Of a stretch of 64,000 bases of DNA, positions 38,138 to 48,900 are shown one piece after another (position 1 is the stretch's first letter; every line of letters begins with the position of its first letter). The position numbers were made by a program, and so were the translations under genes. This DNA is from an uncultured Pirellula sp. (GTDB lineage: Bacteria > Planctomycetota > Planctomycetia > Pirellulales > Pirellulaceae): assembly GCA_903892355.1 (NCBI GenBank), contig CAITIE010000098.1:124001-188000 (forward strand), read 5' to 3'. Under the pieces are notes generated by a model that had not been told where the DNA came from, made no database searches, and saw only the letters and a program-made list of their open reading frames with translations.

Positions 38138-39823
38138 TTATCGATTGGGCTTTCGTGACGATTTTCCCTTGGGTGCTCCTCGCTTACCGGAAGTGCCTTT
38201 CGGGCCACCGCGCCCTGCAGTTGGTTTTGCGCGGTTGCTGCGTCCCTTAGTGGGGCCACCGGAACGAGTAGTGGGGCCACCGGAACGACTAGTGGGGCCA
38301 CCTTTTCTCGAGGGCTTGGCCGATCCTCGCGATGGTGGACGGCGTTTTCGTTGACCAGCATTTCCGGACGTGTCCGGTTCAAAGTTTTCTGCGGTCTCCG
38401 AACTGCTCCGACGGGACTGGGGTTTTCCGAAGGGTTTGGCTCCTCGAGCGTTGGCAGGACGACTGGCGCTGCGGCCAGCCGATTTCTTCCCAGCCCGCGG
38501 AGAGTTAACGCTGGATCTTGGTGATTTTCCAGTCTGCGGTTTACCTGGACGATTTCCAGGCGCTCCTTTAGCTCCTCGTTTCGGTTTAGCGACGGCGAGA
38601 GAGTCTCTATCGAAATCCTTGGACTCAGGCTCATCGTCGTCGAAATCATCGTCCTCGAAATCATCGCTTTCGAAATCCTCGTCATCGAGATCTTCATCAT
38701 CATCGAAGAACGATGCGTTGTCGTCGAACTCGTCTTCGTCCAAGTCTTGCTCAGCGACTTCTTCTTCGTCGGCGATAACTGCGCCGGATCGAGTTGACGA
38801 AGTTGGGAACCACGCATCGTCATCTTGGGATGAAGCATGGTCCCGGACCAGAATGGATTCGTCACCGAAATCTTCGTCTTCGGTATCGACATCTTCGTCG
38901 GTACTAAACGGATTCTTCTTGAGGCTTGGAAGGGTATCCCATTGCGGATCCTTCTCTTTGCGAGGTCGTTTAGCCGCGGGAGCATCGCTTTCGATGGCCG
39001 ATGATTCCTGGGCGAGTTTCTTCTTTCTAGCTTTCTTTTCCAACCGCCGGGCCCGCTTGAGTTCTTCGACCGCAGCATAGAGCGCTGATACTTCATGGGT
39101 GCTGAGTGGACGGTAGGCACCCTCTGGAAGTTCACCCAATTTGAGGGGGCCGATCGCGATCCGTTTCAGAGAGACTACTTTGTGACCGAGTCGAGCGAGC
39201 ACGCGTCGGATTTCCCGGTTCTTGCCTTCACTAAGGGTAATTTCCACTTCGGACGAGCCTTTGCGGACCCGCTTTAATTTCGCGTGATCGACTTTCGCTC
39301 GACCTTCGGCGAGGTAGATCCCGCGTTGGAGTCGTTTCAAGGAATCCAATTCGACTTGTCCAGCCACGACAACCGCGTAGCGTTTAGGCACGCCATGTTT
39401 GGGGTGAGTCAATCGTTGGGATAGTTCGCCATCGTTGGTCAGTAAGATCAAGCCGGTACTGGCGGCATCCAAACGACCAACCGGAAACAATCGAGCTTGA
39501 TTGGGTACCATATCGACGACCCGAGCGCGACCTTGGGGGTCGCGATTGGTGCAGAGAACACCTTCGGGTTTGTGAAGTGCAAAGTAGATCGGACGATGCC
39601 GTTTCAGCGGTTCACCGTCGACCGAAATCGTGACTGCATCCGGGTCGATTTTCAGGCCGACTTGCTGAATAACTTTGCCGTCGATCTCCACGCGGCCTTG
39701 TTCGATCAATTCATCGACAAGCCGTCGAGAACCCAGTCCAGACGCCGCGAGGACTTTGTTGATACGCTGTTCACCTTGGAAAACAGCAGGTGCCGCGGGT
39801 TGCGGCCGATTTTTTTTTGGCAT
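38138..39823 (-). CDS. RluB/RsuA-type 23S/16S rRNA pseudouridine synthase with long acidic-then-basic C-terminal tail
   Basis: S4 domain RINKVLAASGLGSRRLVDELIEQGRVEIDGK, VGRLDAASTGLILLTNDGELSQRLTHP; tail DEDEFDDNASFFDDDEDLDDEDFESDDFEDDDFDDDE followed by a Lys/Arg/Gly/Ser-rich region. Confidence 0.88.
   Translation of the reverse strand: MPKKNRPQPAAPAVFQGEQRINKVLAASGLGSRRLVDELIEQGRVEIDGKVIQQVGLKIDPDAVTISVDGEPLKRHRPIYFALHKPEGVLCTNRDPQGRARVVDMVPNQARLFPVGRLDAASTGLILLTNDGELSQRLTHPKHGVPKRYAVVVAGQVELDSLKRLQRGIYLAEGRAKVDHAKLKRVRKGSSEVEITLSEGKNREIRRVLARLGHKVVSLKRIAIGPLKLGELPEGAYRPLSTHEVSALYAAVEELKRARRLEKKARKKKLAQESSAIESDAPAAKRPRKEKDPQWDTLPSLKKNPFSTDEDVDTEDEDFGDESILVRDHASSQDDDAWFPTSSTRSGAVIADEEEVAEQDLDEDEFDDNASFFDDDEDLDDEDFESDDFEDDDFDDDEPESKDFDRDSLAVAKPKRGAKGAPGNRPGKPQTGKSPRSSVNSPRAGKKSAGRSASRPANARGAKPFGKPQSRRSSSETAENFEPDTSGNAGQRKRRPPSRGSAKPSRKGGPTSRSGGPTTRSGGPTKGRSNRAKPTAGRGGPKGTSGKRGAPKGKSSRKPNR
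38248..38302. repeat. 21-bp in-frame tandem repeat inside the pseudouridine synthase tail
   Basis: tagtggggccaccggaacgag / tagtggggccaccggaacgac / tagtggggccacc; encodes SGGPT(S/T)R-type repeats. Confidence 0.85.
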
Positions 39824-40034
39824 GGCTCAAGCGATCGCCTTATAGAGTTTCCCGGTCGAACTCATTGCGATACCGGCTGACGGAATATAGCCAGGCAACG
39901 TCTCCCGACGTGGCGGATGAAACTCGAAGATTTGGGCCGTCAATCCCAACCATTTTGTGAGGTTTCAAACAATCGCATCGACCGCGATGGATTGAATGAT
40001 AGTCACGACTCCCCATTTTGTCATGTGTCAGGAT

Positions 40035-40697
40035 TCAATTCCCGGCAACCAGTTCCCCTTCGCGTGTGGCTTGCCAGATCTCTCCGGACTGCAGTTCCAT
40101 GGCGGTTAAACAGCGGCCGCCGTAGCAATAGGTGTCGATGCAGACCAGGTGCGGCAACCGGAGGATTTCACCGTTGCGATCGTGGGTGTGCCCTACGACA
40201 GCTAGTTTGCCCGATACGTGAGGAGGTGGCATCATCTCCGTCAGTTTGACCCAACGAAGGAGTTCCGTGGGTTGCTCCGCAAGAGGCTTCCGGGGATCGT
40301 AATTGGCGTGAACCACGAAATGGGTGTCGTTTTCGAAGTAGGGGCGAAGGTTCTTGAGGAAGTCCAAGTGGGCCTCTGGGACCACGTTCAGATCGCCGCT
40401 GAAACCATAACTTTCCATGGTTTGCACCCCTCCATGATTCAGCCATCCATACGGTTCAATCCGACGTTCCAAGACGTCGATCATCATTTCCTCATGATTG
40501 CCCATCAGCGGTACCAAATTCACCCGCTCGCGAAGTTCGAGCAAACGATCGACGACACCTTTGGAATCAGGACCCCGATCAATGTAGTCACCTACGGTGA
40601 CGAGCGTGTCCTCGGGGGTCAACGCGATCGCTTTAAGAAGGGCATCAAATGCTGCTAGGCAACCATGAATGTCACCGATGGCAATCGTTCGCGGCAT
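40035..40697 (-). CDS. Metallophosphoesterase / PPP-family Ser/Thr phosphatase
   Basis: MPRTIAIGDIHGCLAAFDALLKAI, VTVGDYIDRGPDSKGVVDRLL, LVPLMGNHEEMM, AVVGHTH motifs. Start set at the internal ATG (40695-40697). Confidence 0.9.
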   Translation of the reverse strand: MPRTIAIGDIHGCLAAFDALLKAIALTPEDTLVTVGDYIDRGPDSKGVVDRLLELRERVNLVPLMGNHEEMMIDVLERRIEPYGWLNHGGVQTMESYGFSGDLNVVPEAHLDFLKNLRPYFENDTHFVVHANYDPRKPLAEQPTELLRWVKLTEMMPPPHVSGKLAVVGHTHDRNGEILRLPHLVCIDTYCYGGRCLTAMELQSGEIWQATREGELVAGN

Positions 40698-40914
40698 AGG
40701 GAAGAGGTGATTATTACCGATGGAGGAATGGATACTTTTGCTGGCACGAAAACCTGTCAAGATCAAGGATATTCGCAATCCAAGCTTTGAGCTATGCCCA
40801 ATTGATCCAGGTGAGTAAAGATACCGCTCGGAGAATCGCTCTGAGTCAACCCGGTACCGCAGCAGGTCGCTGCAGGAGATGTATAATAGGGCGGGACGAT
40901 GCACAATCCGTTTC

Positions 40915-40962
40915 GGCTGGTTGGCATATCGGCTGGGTGGCATATCGGCTGGGTGGTATATC
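40915..40962. repeat. Three 16-bp tandem repeats, intergenic
   Basis: ggctggttggcatatc, ggctgggtggcatatc, ggctgggtggtatatc. Confidence 0.85.
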
Positions 40963-41105
40963 GGCTAGAGGCCGATTCACCGACGCAGGTGCGACGGATG
41001 GGGTGACCTTCCGGTCCTCCGCATTGATCCAAAAAAATAATTGAGCCAGAAAATAATTGGTCTCGAAAAATTCTTCCCTGCGAATATTTACAGGATCCAA
41101 AATCC

Positions 41106-42497
41106 TTGGAAACGCTCTTTCGAAGATCGGTGGTCGCCAGCGGACTCATTGCGAATGAGCAATGGGAATACTGCTTGCGTTTGCTCCGGCACCGAATGCT
41201 GAGCGCTCAAGCCAAGAACAGTGTTGCCAAGAACAGTGATGCCGATGAAGATCAGATCCTTCGAGAAGTGTTGGTCGAACAAGGCGCATTGACGGAGTAT
41301 CAGGCACTGCAGCTGCTCGATGGAAAAACCAAGTTTCGATTGGGGCCGTATGTCATTACCGATTTTATCGGTCAAGGAGGAATGGGGCAGGTCTTCAAGG
41401 CCATCCATCAGGTGATGGGGCGGGAATGCGCGGTCAAGGTTCTGCCACTGCACCGCATTACCGAGGAATCACTCGCTGGATTCATGCGTGAGATTCGATT
41501 GCAGGCCAAGCTTGATTGCCCTTATTTGGTGCGAGCCCATGATGCCGGTCAAGACGGTAGCGTCCATTACTTGGTGACCGAATATGTTCCCGGAATGGAC
41601 TTGAGACGACTGGTGAAGTCGCGGGGCAGACTCACTCAAGACCAAGCAGCTGGAATTGTGATGCAGGCCGCGTTGGGTTTGAGTTACGCTCACGAACAAG
41701 GCATGGTGCACCGGGACGTAAAGCCCGGCAATATTTTGGTGACGCCAGACTCGATCGCAAAAGTCTCGGACGTTGGACTGGCCAGCTTCACCGCAGCGAT
41801 GCTCGATGATCCACGAGCCGGCAAGATCGTGGGAACTGCCGACTTTTTATCGCCGGAACAGATTCGGACACCACTGGATGTTGGACCCGCCAGCGATGTC
41901 TATTCCCTCGGCTGTACCCTTTATTATGCCGTCAGCGGCAAAGCCCCCTTTCCCGGTGGAGATACCGCTTCCAAAATCCGAAGGCATCTTGATTCGACTC
42001 CTTTGCATCCTAGAAATTTCAATTCGGAATTGAACGAAGAGTTTGTAGAGATCATCGCGGAAATGATGGAGAAGGATACCAAGAACCGGATCCAAACCAT
42101 GGCCGAGGTTGCAGCGAGACTGGAGGTATGGGCAACCAGTTCCATGCCACTCGCGCCGTCAACGCTCACCCGGAGTCCATGGTTAGCGCCGCCACCTCCG
42201 GTCGTGGATTTGAATGCTGGAGCCAGCGTCAGCGACGAGGCGAATCAAGAAACATCGATGCATTCGATGGAGACCAGCCAATCGCGGGCTGGTGGCAGCG
42301 TCTCCGCGGGGGGGCTGGAATCCGCCGAACGGCGTTCTCGCGAAATGGTTTCCCCGCCGCAGTTTATCGGCCAGCTAGCGCCCCAGGAAAACGCAATGTC
42401 CCGCGCCATGCTGGTGGCGATGACCATTGCGATCGTGCTACCACCCGCACTTCTCATCGGTGCCATCCTCGGTTACCTGATTTCGTACCAACTCTAG
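41106..42497 (+). CDS. Ser/Thr protein kinase with C-terminal TM
   Basis: IGQGGMGQVFKA, AVKVL, GMVHRDVKPGNILVT, KVSDVGLA, GTADFLSPEQ; C-terminal hydrophobic VAMTIAIVLPPALLIGAILGYLI. Confidence 0.9.
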   Translation: METLFRRSVVASGLIANEQWEYCLRLLRHRMLSAQAKNSVAKNSDADEDQILREVLVEQGALTEYQALQLLDGKTKFRLGPYVITDFIGQGGMGQVFKAIHQVMGRECAVKVLPLHRITEESLAGFMREIRLQAKLDCPYLVRAHDAGQDGSVHYLVTEYVPGMDLRRLVKSRGRLTQDQAAGIVMQAALGLSYAHEQGMVHRDVKPGNILVTPDSIAKVSDVGLASFTAAMLDDPRAGKIVGTADFLSPEQIRTPLDVGPASDVYSLGCTLYYAVSGKAPFPGGDTASKIRRHLDSTPLHPRNFNSELNEEFVEIIAEMMEKDTKNRIQTMAEVAARLEVWATSSMPLAPSTLTRSPWLAPPPPVVDLNAGASVSDEANQETSMHSMETSQSRAGGSVSAGGLESAERRSREMVSPPQFIGQLAPQENAMSRAMLVAMTIAIVLPPALLIGAILGYLISYQL

Positions 42498-42817
42498 TAA
42501 GTGTTGGCTGTTCCCGGTTGGCTGTTCCAGGTTGCTCGCTGTTGCAGGAGCCGTTCCTCGGGTCCGATCCTGAGGGTTATTCCGACAGCGGCAAGGCGTC
42601 CTTTACCAACCCGGGGACCATCCCCCCAATTACGGATGTCAAGCTTGCAAGCTACCCGCTTTTTTGAACGTTTTCCCAAAAAGTTGAACTATCCTTAAGG
42701 GCGTTCAAACGGGCAGGGAACCTCTCGAAAGCCCTGGAGATCGAATGGGTTCAGGCAGGACCTCGACGTCGGCCCGCACGAGAGCGACGCAGAATTGACT
42801 ACGCAAAAGGTAAGGGT

Positions 42818-45166
42818 ATGTGGACGACACTGAAGGGTTGGTTGGACGGATTGTTGGGAAAGAATGCCGTCACCAAAGCGCACATGACGTTCGCCCGGAC
42901 TTCCATGGGGAATCGGATCAAGCAAACCAGCGTGATCCTACGTCGGCAACTTTGGATTTGGCCGATCATCGCGGTACTGCTCTTAACCCTCATCGGTTAT
43001 ACGATCACGCGTCGCATCCAACTGACCATGGAAGGAAACCTCGAAGCCCAGCTCAATACCTTGCTCAGCGTCGAACGGGCGATGGTTGAAAAGTGGCTTC
43101 ATCAGCAAGAGTCCAGCGCCATCACGTTGGCTAACGACCACAACATTCGGGAGCAAATCGGCCGTTTGGTGGAGCTTGATTCGCCACTTCCCGGAGCCCC
43201 TGTTTTGGAGTCCAAAGAACTCGACAAAACCGTCATCGCGGGGAAGCTGGCGAGAGAGTTGGGCCCATCCCTTTCCTCCAACGACTTCTCCGGGTACCTC
43301 ATTGCGACACGAGAGAACAAGGTCATCGCGGGAAATAACCCCGAATTGATCGGGCAGACGATGGATGAGTACAAGGGGTTTTTATCGAAGGTCTTCGAGG
43401 GCAAATCGACGGTGTGCGCTCCGTTTAAGAGCATTGCGGCCGTAAAGGATAGCTCGGGAAAAATTGTGACTGGGGTTCCGAGTATGTTTGTTGCAGTCCC
43501 AATCAAAGACGAAAACCTGCAAATCATCGCGGCTTTGTGTTTGCGCATTCGCCCTGAGAAAGAGTTCACTCGCATTGTGCAACTCGGTAAATTTGGTCAG
43601 TCGGGAGAGACACTCGCCTTTGATGCGACGGGGATGTTGGTCTCCAATAGTCGCTTTGATGACGATCTCATTTTGTTGGGATTAATCCAAGACAAAGAAG
43701 GTGCCTCGTCAATATTGAACCTGCAGCTTAAAGATCCTGGTGGAAACATGACGAAAGGATTTCGCCCAAAACTCCGCCGAGCCGAATTGCCGTTAATGAA
43801 GGATGTTTCTAAAGCTATTTCTGGAGTTGACGGGGTCGATTTGTCGGGGTTTCCAGATTATCGAGGCGTACCCGTGGTAGGTGCTTGGACCTGGCTGAAG
43901 GATTACGATTTTGGATTAACTATTGAGATCGATCATGACGAAGCCTTTTTGCCCCTCAATATTCTCAAGCGAGCCTTTTATCTCTTGTACGCATTGCTCT
44001 CGCTCAGTGCGTTGGCCATTTTCGTCTTTACCTTGATAGTGACCCGATTGCAGCGCGAAGCTCGCGAGGCAGCCATCGAAGCCAAACAGCTCGGGCAATA
44101 CAGGCTCGACGAAAAACTAGGCGAAGGGGCGATGGGAATCGTCTATCGCGGGCATCACGCGATGCTTCGCCGACCGAGTGCGATTAAGTTGCTCCATGCG
44201 GACCGTGTTAACGAGACTTCGATTGCGCGATTTGAACAGGAGGTGCAAATCACATGCAATCTTAACAACCCGCATACAGTTGCTATCTATGACTATGGTC
44301 GAACTCCCGAAGGGGTTTTCTATTATGCCATGGAATACCTCGATGGTATCGATCTGCAGATGCTCGTGGATCGGTACGGACCACAGCCAGACGGTCGCGT
44401 CGCAAAGATCCTCGATCAGCTCTGCAGTTCACTCTTTGAAGCGCATTCGACGGGGCTGGTACACCGAGATATCAAGCCCGCAAACATCATGCTCAATCGT
44501 CGTGGTGGCGTTCCCGATTTCGTGAAGCTGTTGGACTTTGGTCTCGTGAGGGCCGTGGATGATGGGAAAAAATCGAAGCAAGGAGGCGGAGGAATGGCGG
44601 GTACTCCGCTCTACATGTCGCCCGAGTCGATCCAAACGCCGGACCTCGTCGATGCCCGCAGCGATTTGTACGCCGTGGGTGCCGTCGGATACTTCTTGCT
44701 AACGGGTCAACCCGTCTTTGAGGCGAAGACCCTCGTTGAGCTATGCCAACAGCATGTCGATGCGATCCCGGTCCCTCCATCGGAACGAGTCGGCCGCGAA
44801 ATCGATCAGGATCTCGAACACGCCGTGATGGCTTGTTTGGAAAAGAACCGTGCCAAGCGACCTCAAACAGCGAGGGACCTCGCTACACTCATCCATCGAC
44901 TCAGTTCCAGCGACGCTTGGAGCATCAATGACGCAGATGGTTGGTGGAGTCGTCACGATCGCAGCAACATGGCTGTCGCGGACGCGACCAAAGCGTCGCT
45001 CCCTGCGGTCCCTCCCCTGGGACGGTCCGGTGCTGGTTCACTAGCAAAGTCTGCAAATCCACTCCTCGCAGAACCCGATCGCAAAGCGGCTACCGCCACG
45101 CAGGGATTCGATCAAACGCTCGAAATCACCAACGATGGCAAAAACGACGACCAGAAAAACTCGTAA
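42818..45166 (+). CDS. Sensor Ser/Thr protein kinase: extracytoplasmic (Cache-like) domain, TM, kinase domain
   Basis: TM WIWPIIAVLLLTLIGYTITRRI; about 370-aa extracytoplasmic region; TM ILKRAFYLLYALLSLSALAIFVFTLIV; kinase LGEGAMGIVYRG, LVHRDIKPANIML, KLLDFGLVRA. Confidence 0.85.
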   Translation: MWTTLKGWLDGLLGKNAVTKAHMTFARTSMGNRIKQTSVILRRQLWIWPIIAVLLLTLIGYTITRRIQLTMEGNLEAQLNTLLSVERAMVEKWLHQQESSAITLANDHNIREQIGRLVELDSPLPGAPVLESKELDKTVIAGKLARELGPSLSSNDFSGYLIATRENKVIAGNNPELIGQTMDEYKGFLSKVFEGKSTVCAPFKSIAAVKDSSGKIVTGVPSMFVAVPIKDENLQIIAALCLRIRPEKEFTRIVQLGKFGQSGETLAFDATGMLVSNSRFDDDLILLGLIQDKEGASSILNLQLKDPGGNMTKGFRPKLRRAELPLMKDVSKAISGVDGVDLSGFPDYRGVPVVGAWTWLKDYDFGLTIEIDHDEAFLPLNILKRAFYLLYALLSLSALAIFVFTLIVTRLQREAREAAIEAKQLGQYRLDEKLGEGAMGIVYRGHHAMLRRPSAIKLLHADRVNETSIARFEQEVQITCNLNNPHTVAIYDYGRTPEGVFYYAMEYLDGIDLQMLVDRYGPQPDGRVAKILDQLCSSLFEAHSTGLVHRDIKPANIMLNRRGGVPDFVKLLDFGLVRAVDDGKKSKQGGGGMAGTPLYMSPESIQTPDLVDARSDLYAVGAVGYFLLTGQPVFEAKTLVELCQQHVDAIPVPPSERVGREIDQDLEHAVMACLEKNRAKRPQTARDLATLIHRLSSSDAWSINDADGWWSRHDRSNMAVADATKASLPAVPPLGRSGAGSLAKSANPLLAEPDRKAATATQGFDQTLEITNDGKNDDQKNS

Positions 45167-45197
45167 ACGCAATTGCCTTCGTTGGTATCCGAACGCG

Positions 45198-45461
45198 TTA
45201 TTTTTTTATCTTGAACAGGTATGAGAGAGCATCGAGTATCCCTGCGTACCTTCGGTTTCGCCCGGCGTACTTTTCAAGGACGTAAAACAGAAAGTAGTAG
45301 AATCGACAGAAGGCCCAGATGGTGATCATCAGACGGGCGATCGTTCGGATGCTAAGGTTGTCGTGCAAAAGTAACGATGCAGCGACGATGCCAAGTGCGA
45401 GGAAGAGAAAGCCTTTAAGGTGCAAGACATTTTGACTTTTGATATCGTCGAATAGTTTCAT
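45198..45461 (-). CDS. Small hypothetical membrane protein
   Basis: 87 aa, hydrophobic GFLFLALGIVAASLLLHD; open frame only. Confidence 0.5.
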   Translation of the reverse strand: MKLFDDIKSQNVLHLKGFLFLALGIVAASLLLHDNLSIRTIARLMITIWAFCRFYYFLFYVLEKYAGRNRRYAGILDALSYLFKIKK

Positions 45462-45499
45462 TCGATTCTCGCTTCCTCTCGCAATCCTTTCAAAAGATT

Positions 45500-45952
45500 T
45501 TATCCCGATGGATTGCTTCCTGGAGATTGCTTTTTGCCCGAGGGGAAGAAAGCTTGGTTGTCGGGATTGTTGAGCAGCAATAGCGCCCAGATCCCAAATG
45601 GGATTCCCAAGAGGATGAAGGGGCTGAGGAAAGGGATGCAGGCGAGCACGGCTCCCAATCGAGCCAGTGGGAGCGACTCGAGGAACGCCATTTTCGCCCC
45701 TCCGATCGCTATGAGAATCAAGGATATCAGCTGAATGCTTGCGAGTGCCGTATCGATCGCATTGGCGAAATGAAAATTGCTGGACGCAAAGGCAACAGCG
45801 TTAGAAACCAAGACGATAGTAACAAAGACCGAGTGGATCGAGGCCATGATGATCAGAGCCGTCGCAGGGCGGGAGAGCCGAGCCTTGGCCAAGTCTCTAG
45901 GGTCCTGATTGAGTTCGGGATTCGATGTCGGTGGTGAATACGGATTGATCAT
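45500..45952 (-). CDS. Hypothetical multi-TM membrane protein
   Basis: 150 aa starting MINPYSPPTSNPE; several hydrophobic segments, GIPFGIWALLLLNNPD near the C-terminus. Confidence 0.65.
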   Translation of the reverse strand: MINPYSPPTSNPELNQDPRDLAKARLSRPATALIIMASIHSVFVTIVLVSNAVAFASSNFHFANAIDTALASIQLISLILIAIGGAKMAFLESLPLARLGAVLACIPFLSPFILLGIPFGIWALLLLNNPDNQAFFPSGKKQSPGSNPSG

Positions 45953-45994
45953 GGCGGATTGGTACGAATCCTAGCTCGATCTCTCACTCGATGC

Positions 45995-48900
45995 TTATGG
46001 TCTAGATCCATGGATGCACGGATCCGCTCCAATAGTGCCTATCAATGAGTTGAGGTAGTCTGTGCTCGAAACGATTGCTAGTTGTTTTTTGGCATAGTCA
46101 AGTCGATCTCGGAGTCCTAGACGCTGCGTTGCCATCTGATGGGATGCGATCGAACAATACTCCTCCAGGTCGTTGCATCGACGTCGCCACTGCTGAACGT
46201 CGATCTCTTGTTTTGCGATCAGTCGTTCTCGGTACCAGTCGCTCGACAGGAGATACTCTCGGGTGAACATGCTCCGAAACTCCGTCGAATCCGCTTTTCG
46301 GCCTTGCCACTCTCCCGTTGCCATGATCATGAGGACGGCTTGCAGTGGAGGGCAAGCGAGCGAAATGCTTCCGTCATCGATGTAGGCTTGGGCGACGCGT
46401 TGTTGAGCTTCGGTGATGTGCAATACGCCATCGACGAAGGAATCTAAATCCTGGGTTTCAGGGGATAGTATCTTTTCGTCAAATACTTTGAGTGGATTGT
46501 CGAAGACCCGGCCAAAGAATCGTCTTACAAATCGGCTCGTAATTCGATAACCCAAGCGGCTTGCTGGAACGTGAACTCCATGATGGGTCATGTCTTGAAG
46601 CGGCTCGAGCATCCCCTCTCGGATCAGGAAAGCGGGGTCCCGTTCCTCGGGACGGAGTCGGCACCAGATTTCAGGAACGAACATACTGATGTCGTGTCCT
46701 ACCTCGATGTCGGGACCGATATGCCCCGCTGCGGTGCTGAAGCCACCAAGTCTCGTAAGAATCATGCTGACCAAATAAGCGTTCAGATCGTAGACCATGT
46801 TGAGCGCATTGAAGGGGCCTTTGGTGAGCGCTCCTTCGCTGCCGGCACCGGTCGTCGAGGGACTTTTGCCCGTAAGCGAGCAAATGTAATCCATCAAAAG
46901 TTCCGGTAGCTCTTGATAGTGGATGGGGTTGTAAACAGCCAGCGATCGAAACCCTGATTTCAGGTCGGGAGGATTGTTCCTGCGTCCCGAGAGGATGGCG
47001 GATACGGGGACCGGGACCGGTGCCTCGGCCGAGACGCCTCGGAATAATTGGATCCCCCGGTACGCGACATAGCGATCGAATGGATCGGCGAGGTCCGGGC
47101 GGTCTTGGAGGTAGCGAGGGTTTTTCGATGGCTTTCCGTCGACCAAACGGGGTTGCGCTGAGGAGACGACATACTGCTCATTCCCCTGGAGAAACGAACG
47201 CAGCCTATCCTGCATAGGCTGCGTGTATTTTTCGAAATCGATAATATCTGCGATCTCCGTCGCAACGCTGGACTTCGGTAACGGTTCAAAGTTGCAAAAA
47301 AAGTTTCCGACATCCGCGATGTCGAACTCCGTTTGCTGATCGAGGCCGCGATGAACGGCGTCATCGGGTCGTTGGAATAAACGATATTCGCAATTCGCCA
47401 CGAACTTGTAACTTTGGTCATCTCGGTGTAGTGGTGCGTCCAGCGCGCTGCCCGGTACCACGATGCTCGCCGTGATGTCGTCCTCGAGTTGGATCTTGTT
47501 CGCTGCTGCAAAGTCCTGTCGCAGTTTGTACATCCGCCATCGTCCTGATGCATCCAGGCCCACGCGAAGGTACATGCCGACCAGCTTGCGGTTTTCGTAC
47601 TTAAGTTCGTGCCCTGGTTCTCCGTTGACGATGTCGACGCTGAAGTGCGAACGCCAATCACCGTGCCATTCCGTGTTGTAAAATCGCTTGATGATGAACG
47701 CCATGGCGTAGATGTGTGACGGAATCTTCGCTAACCAGGCGTTGTATTCCTCGGTATACTCGCGCGAGGGTGTCAGCAATTTGATCACGCTGCCCAGCGA
47801 TCGTGTGGGGTCGAGGACTTTGCGGCTCTCCCGTTGCGAATAATCCGGCTTCTCTCGAGCCTCATTTCGCCAGCGATCCTGGTAGCAGCGATCGAAGATC
47901 TCATCGAGTTTGTCAAAGTCGGTGTCGATGTCAGCAACGAAAATCGATCCTCCTTGCATGTAGTCCCGAATCGATTTGCTGATCTCGCTTTTGCCACCAC
48001 CGCTTACCGTGCATGGCTTGTGGCAAACCGTGCCATCTCCTGCAGTTCCGAGCAATCGCCATGACGGTGCACACGGGTGCTTCTCCATGCGGACTTTGTA
48101 GCCGCTTGGTGACATATAGATTTTGTCGGGCTCTAAAGGAATCGAATGCTCGACACCGTCTACCGACCACGTGACTTTTCGCTCGAGGATACTAGCGCGA
48201 GCATCTTCGCGAACGTAGAAAAGATTTGGGAAATTGCGATCGATACCAAAACCTGTCGGTTGGACATCGATGAACGCTTGGTAGTCTTTGAGCAGATCCG
48301 CAAACGTTCGGCCGTTGTAGCGTCGCGAGTTCCATTGGAAATCATCACCCAGATTGTGTGTGATGAAAGCCAACGTTCCACCAGCATGCTCTTCTTCCAC
48401 ATTCCCCATCAGATTCGCAGCATAACTGATCTGCGTTTTGACCTCTTTTTTGCAGTAGCCAAAGTAGTTATCGGCGATCAGGGTGACGATGACGCCCTCT
48501 TCGGTCCTGCATGTCGCTTTGAAGGCAACGCCATCGTTGTACTTTTCCGAAGGCTCGCGCCAGCACATGGAGTCTCGACGCTGACGCTCGGTGGCTTGAT
48601 CCCAATGCGGAAGCCCGAGTTCTTTTTTGGTGGCTTCGGTCAAGTGGGGAGCCAGGATTACACATCCGGTGTGCCCCGTCCAATGGTGACTATCGAGCGC
48701 GGCATCATGTTCGGGAACCAAGGGATCCCCGGCGTTGCCAAAGATCGATTCCACGAAGTCGAGGTTGCTGACCAGTCCCCCTGGGGCAAAGAAACGAACC
48801 TCCATGGTTTGGTAGTCGCAGTATCCGGGCACCGCGGGTCGGACGAGGGGGCGTATCAAAAGAGACACCCACGAACTTGCGGGGTTGACGCAGTTCTTTG

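Noticed and set aside
38077-39135. 352-aa minus-strand ORF and 236-aa plus-strand ORF (38370-39080) overlapping the pseudouridine synthase
   Set aside because: Low-complexity frames (Ser/Met/Ile or Ser/Lys runs) that mirror the repetitive acidic tail codons of the real gene; shadow ORFs.
41761-41790. DVG instead of DFG in the first Ser/Thr kinase as evidence of a pseudokinase
   Set aside because: The metal-binding Asp, the HRD motif and the AVKVL lysine are all present; Phe replacement alone does not imply loss of activity.
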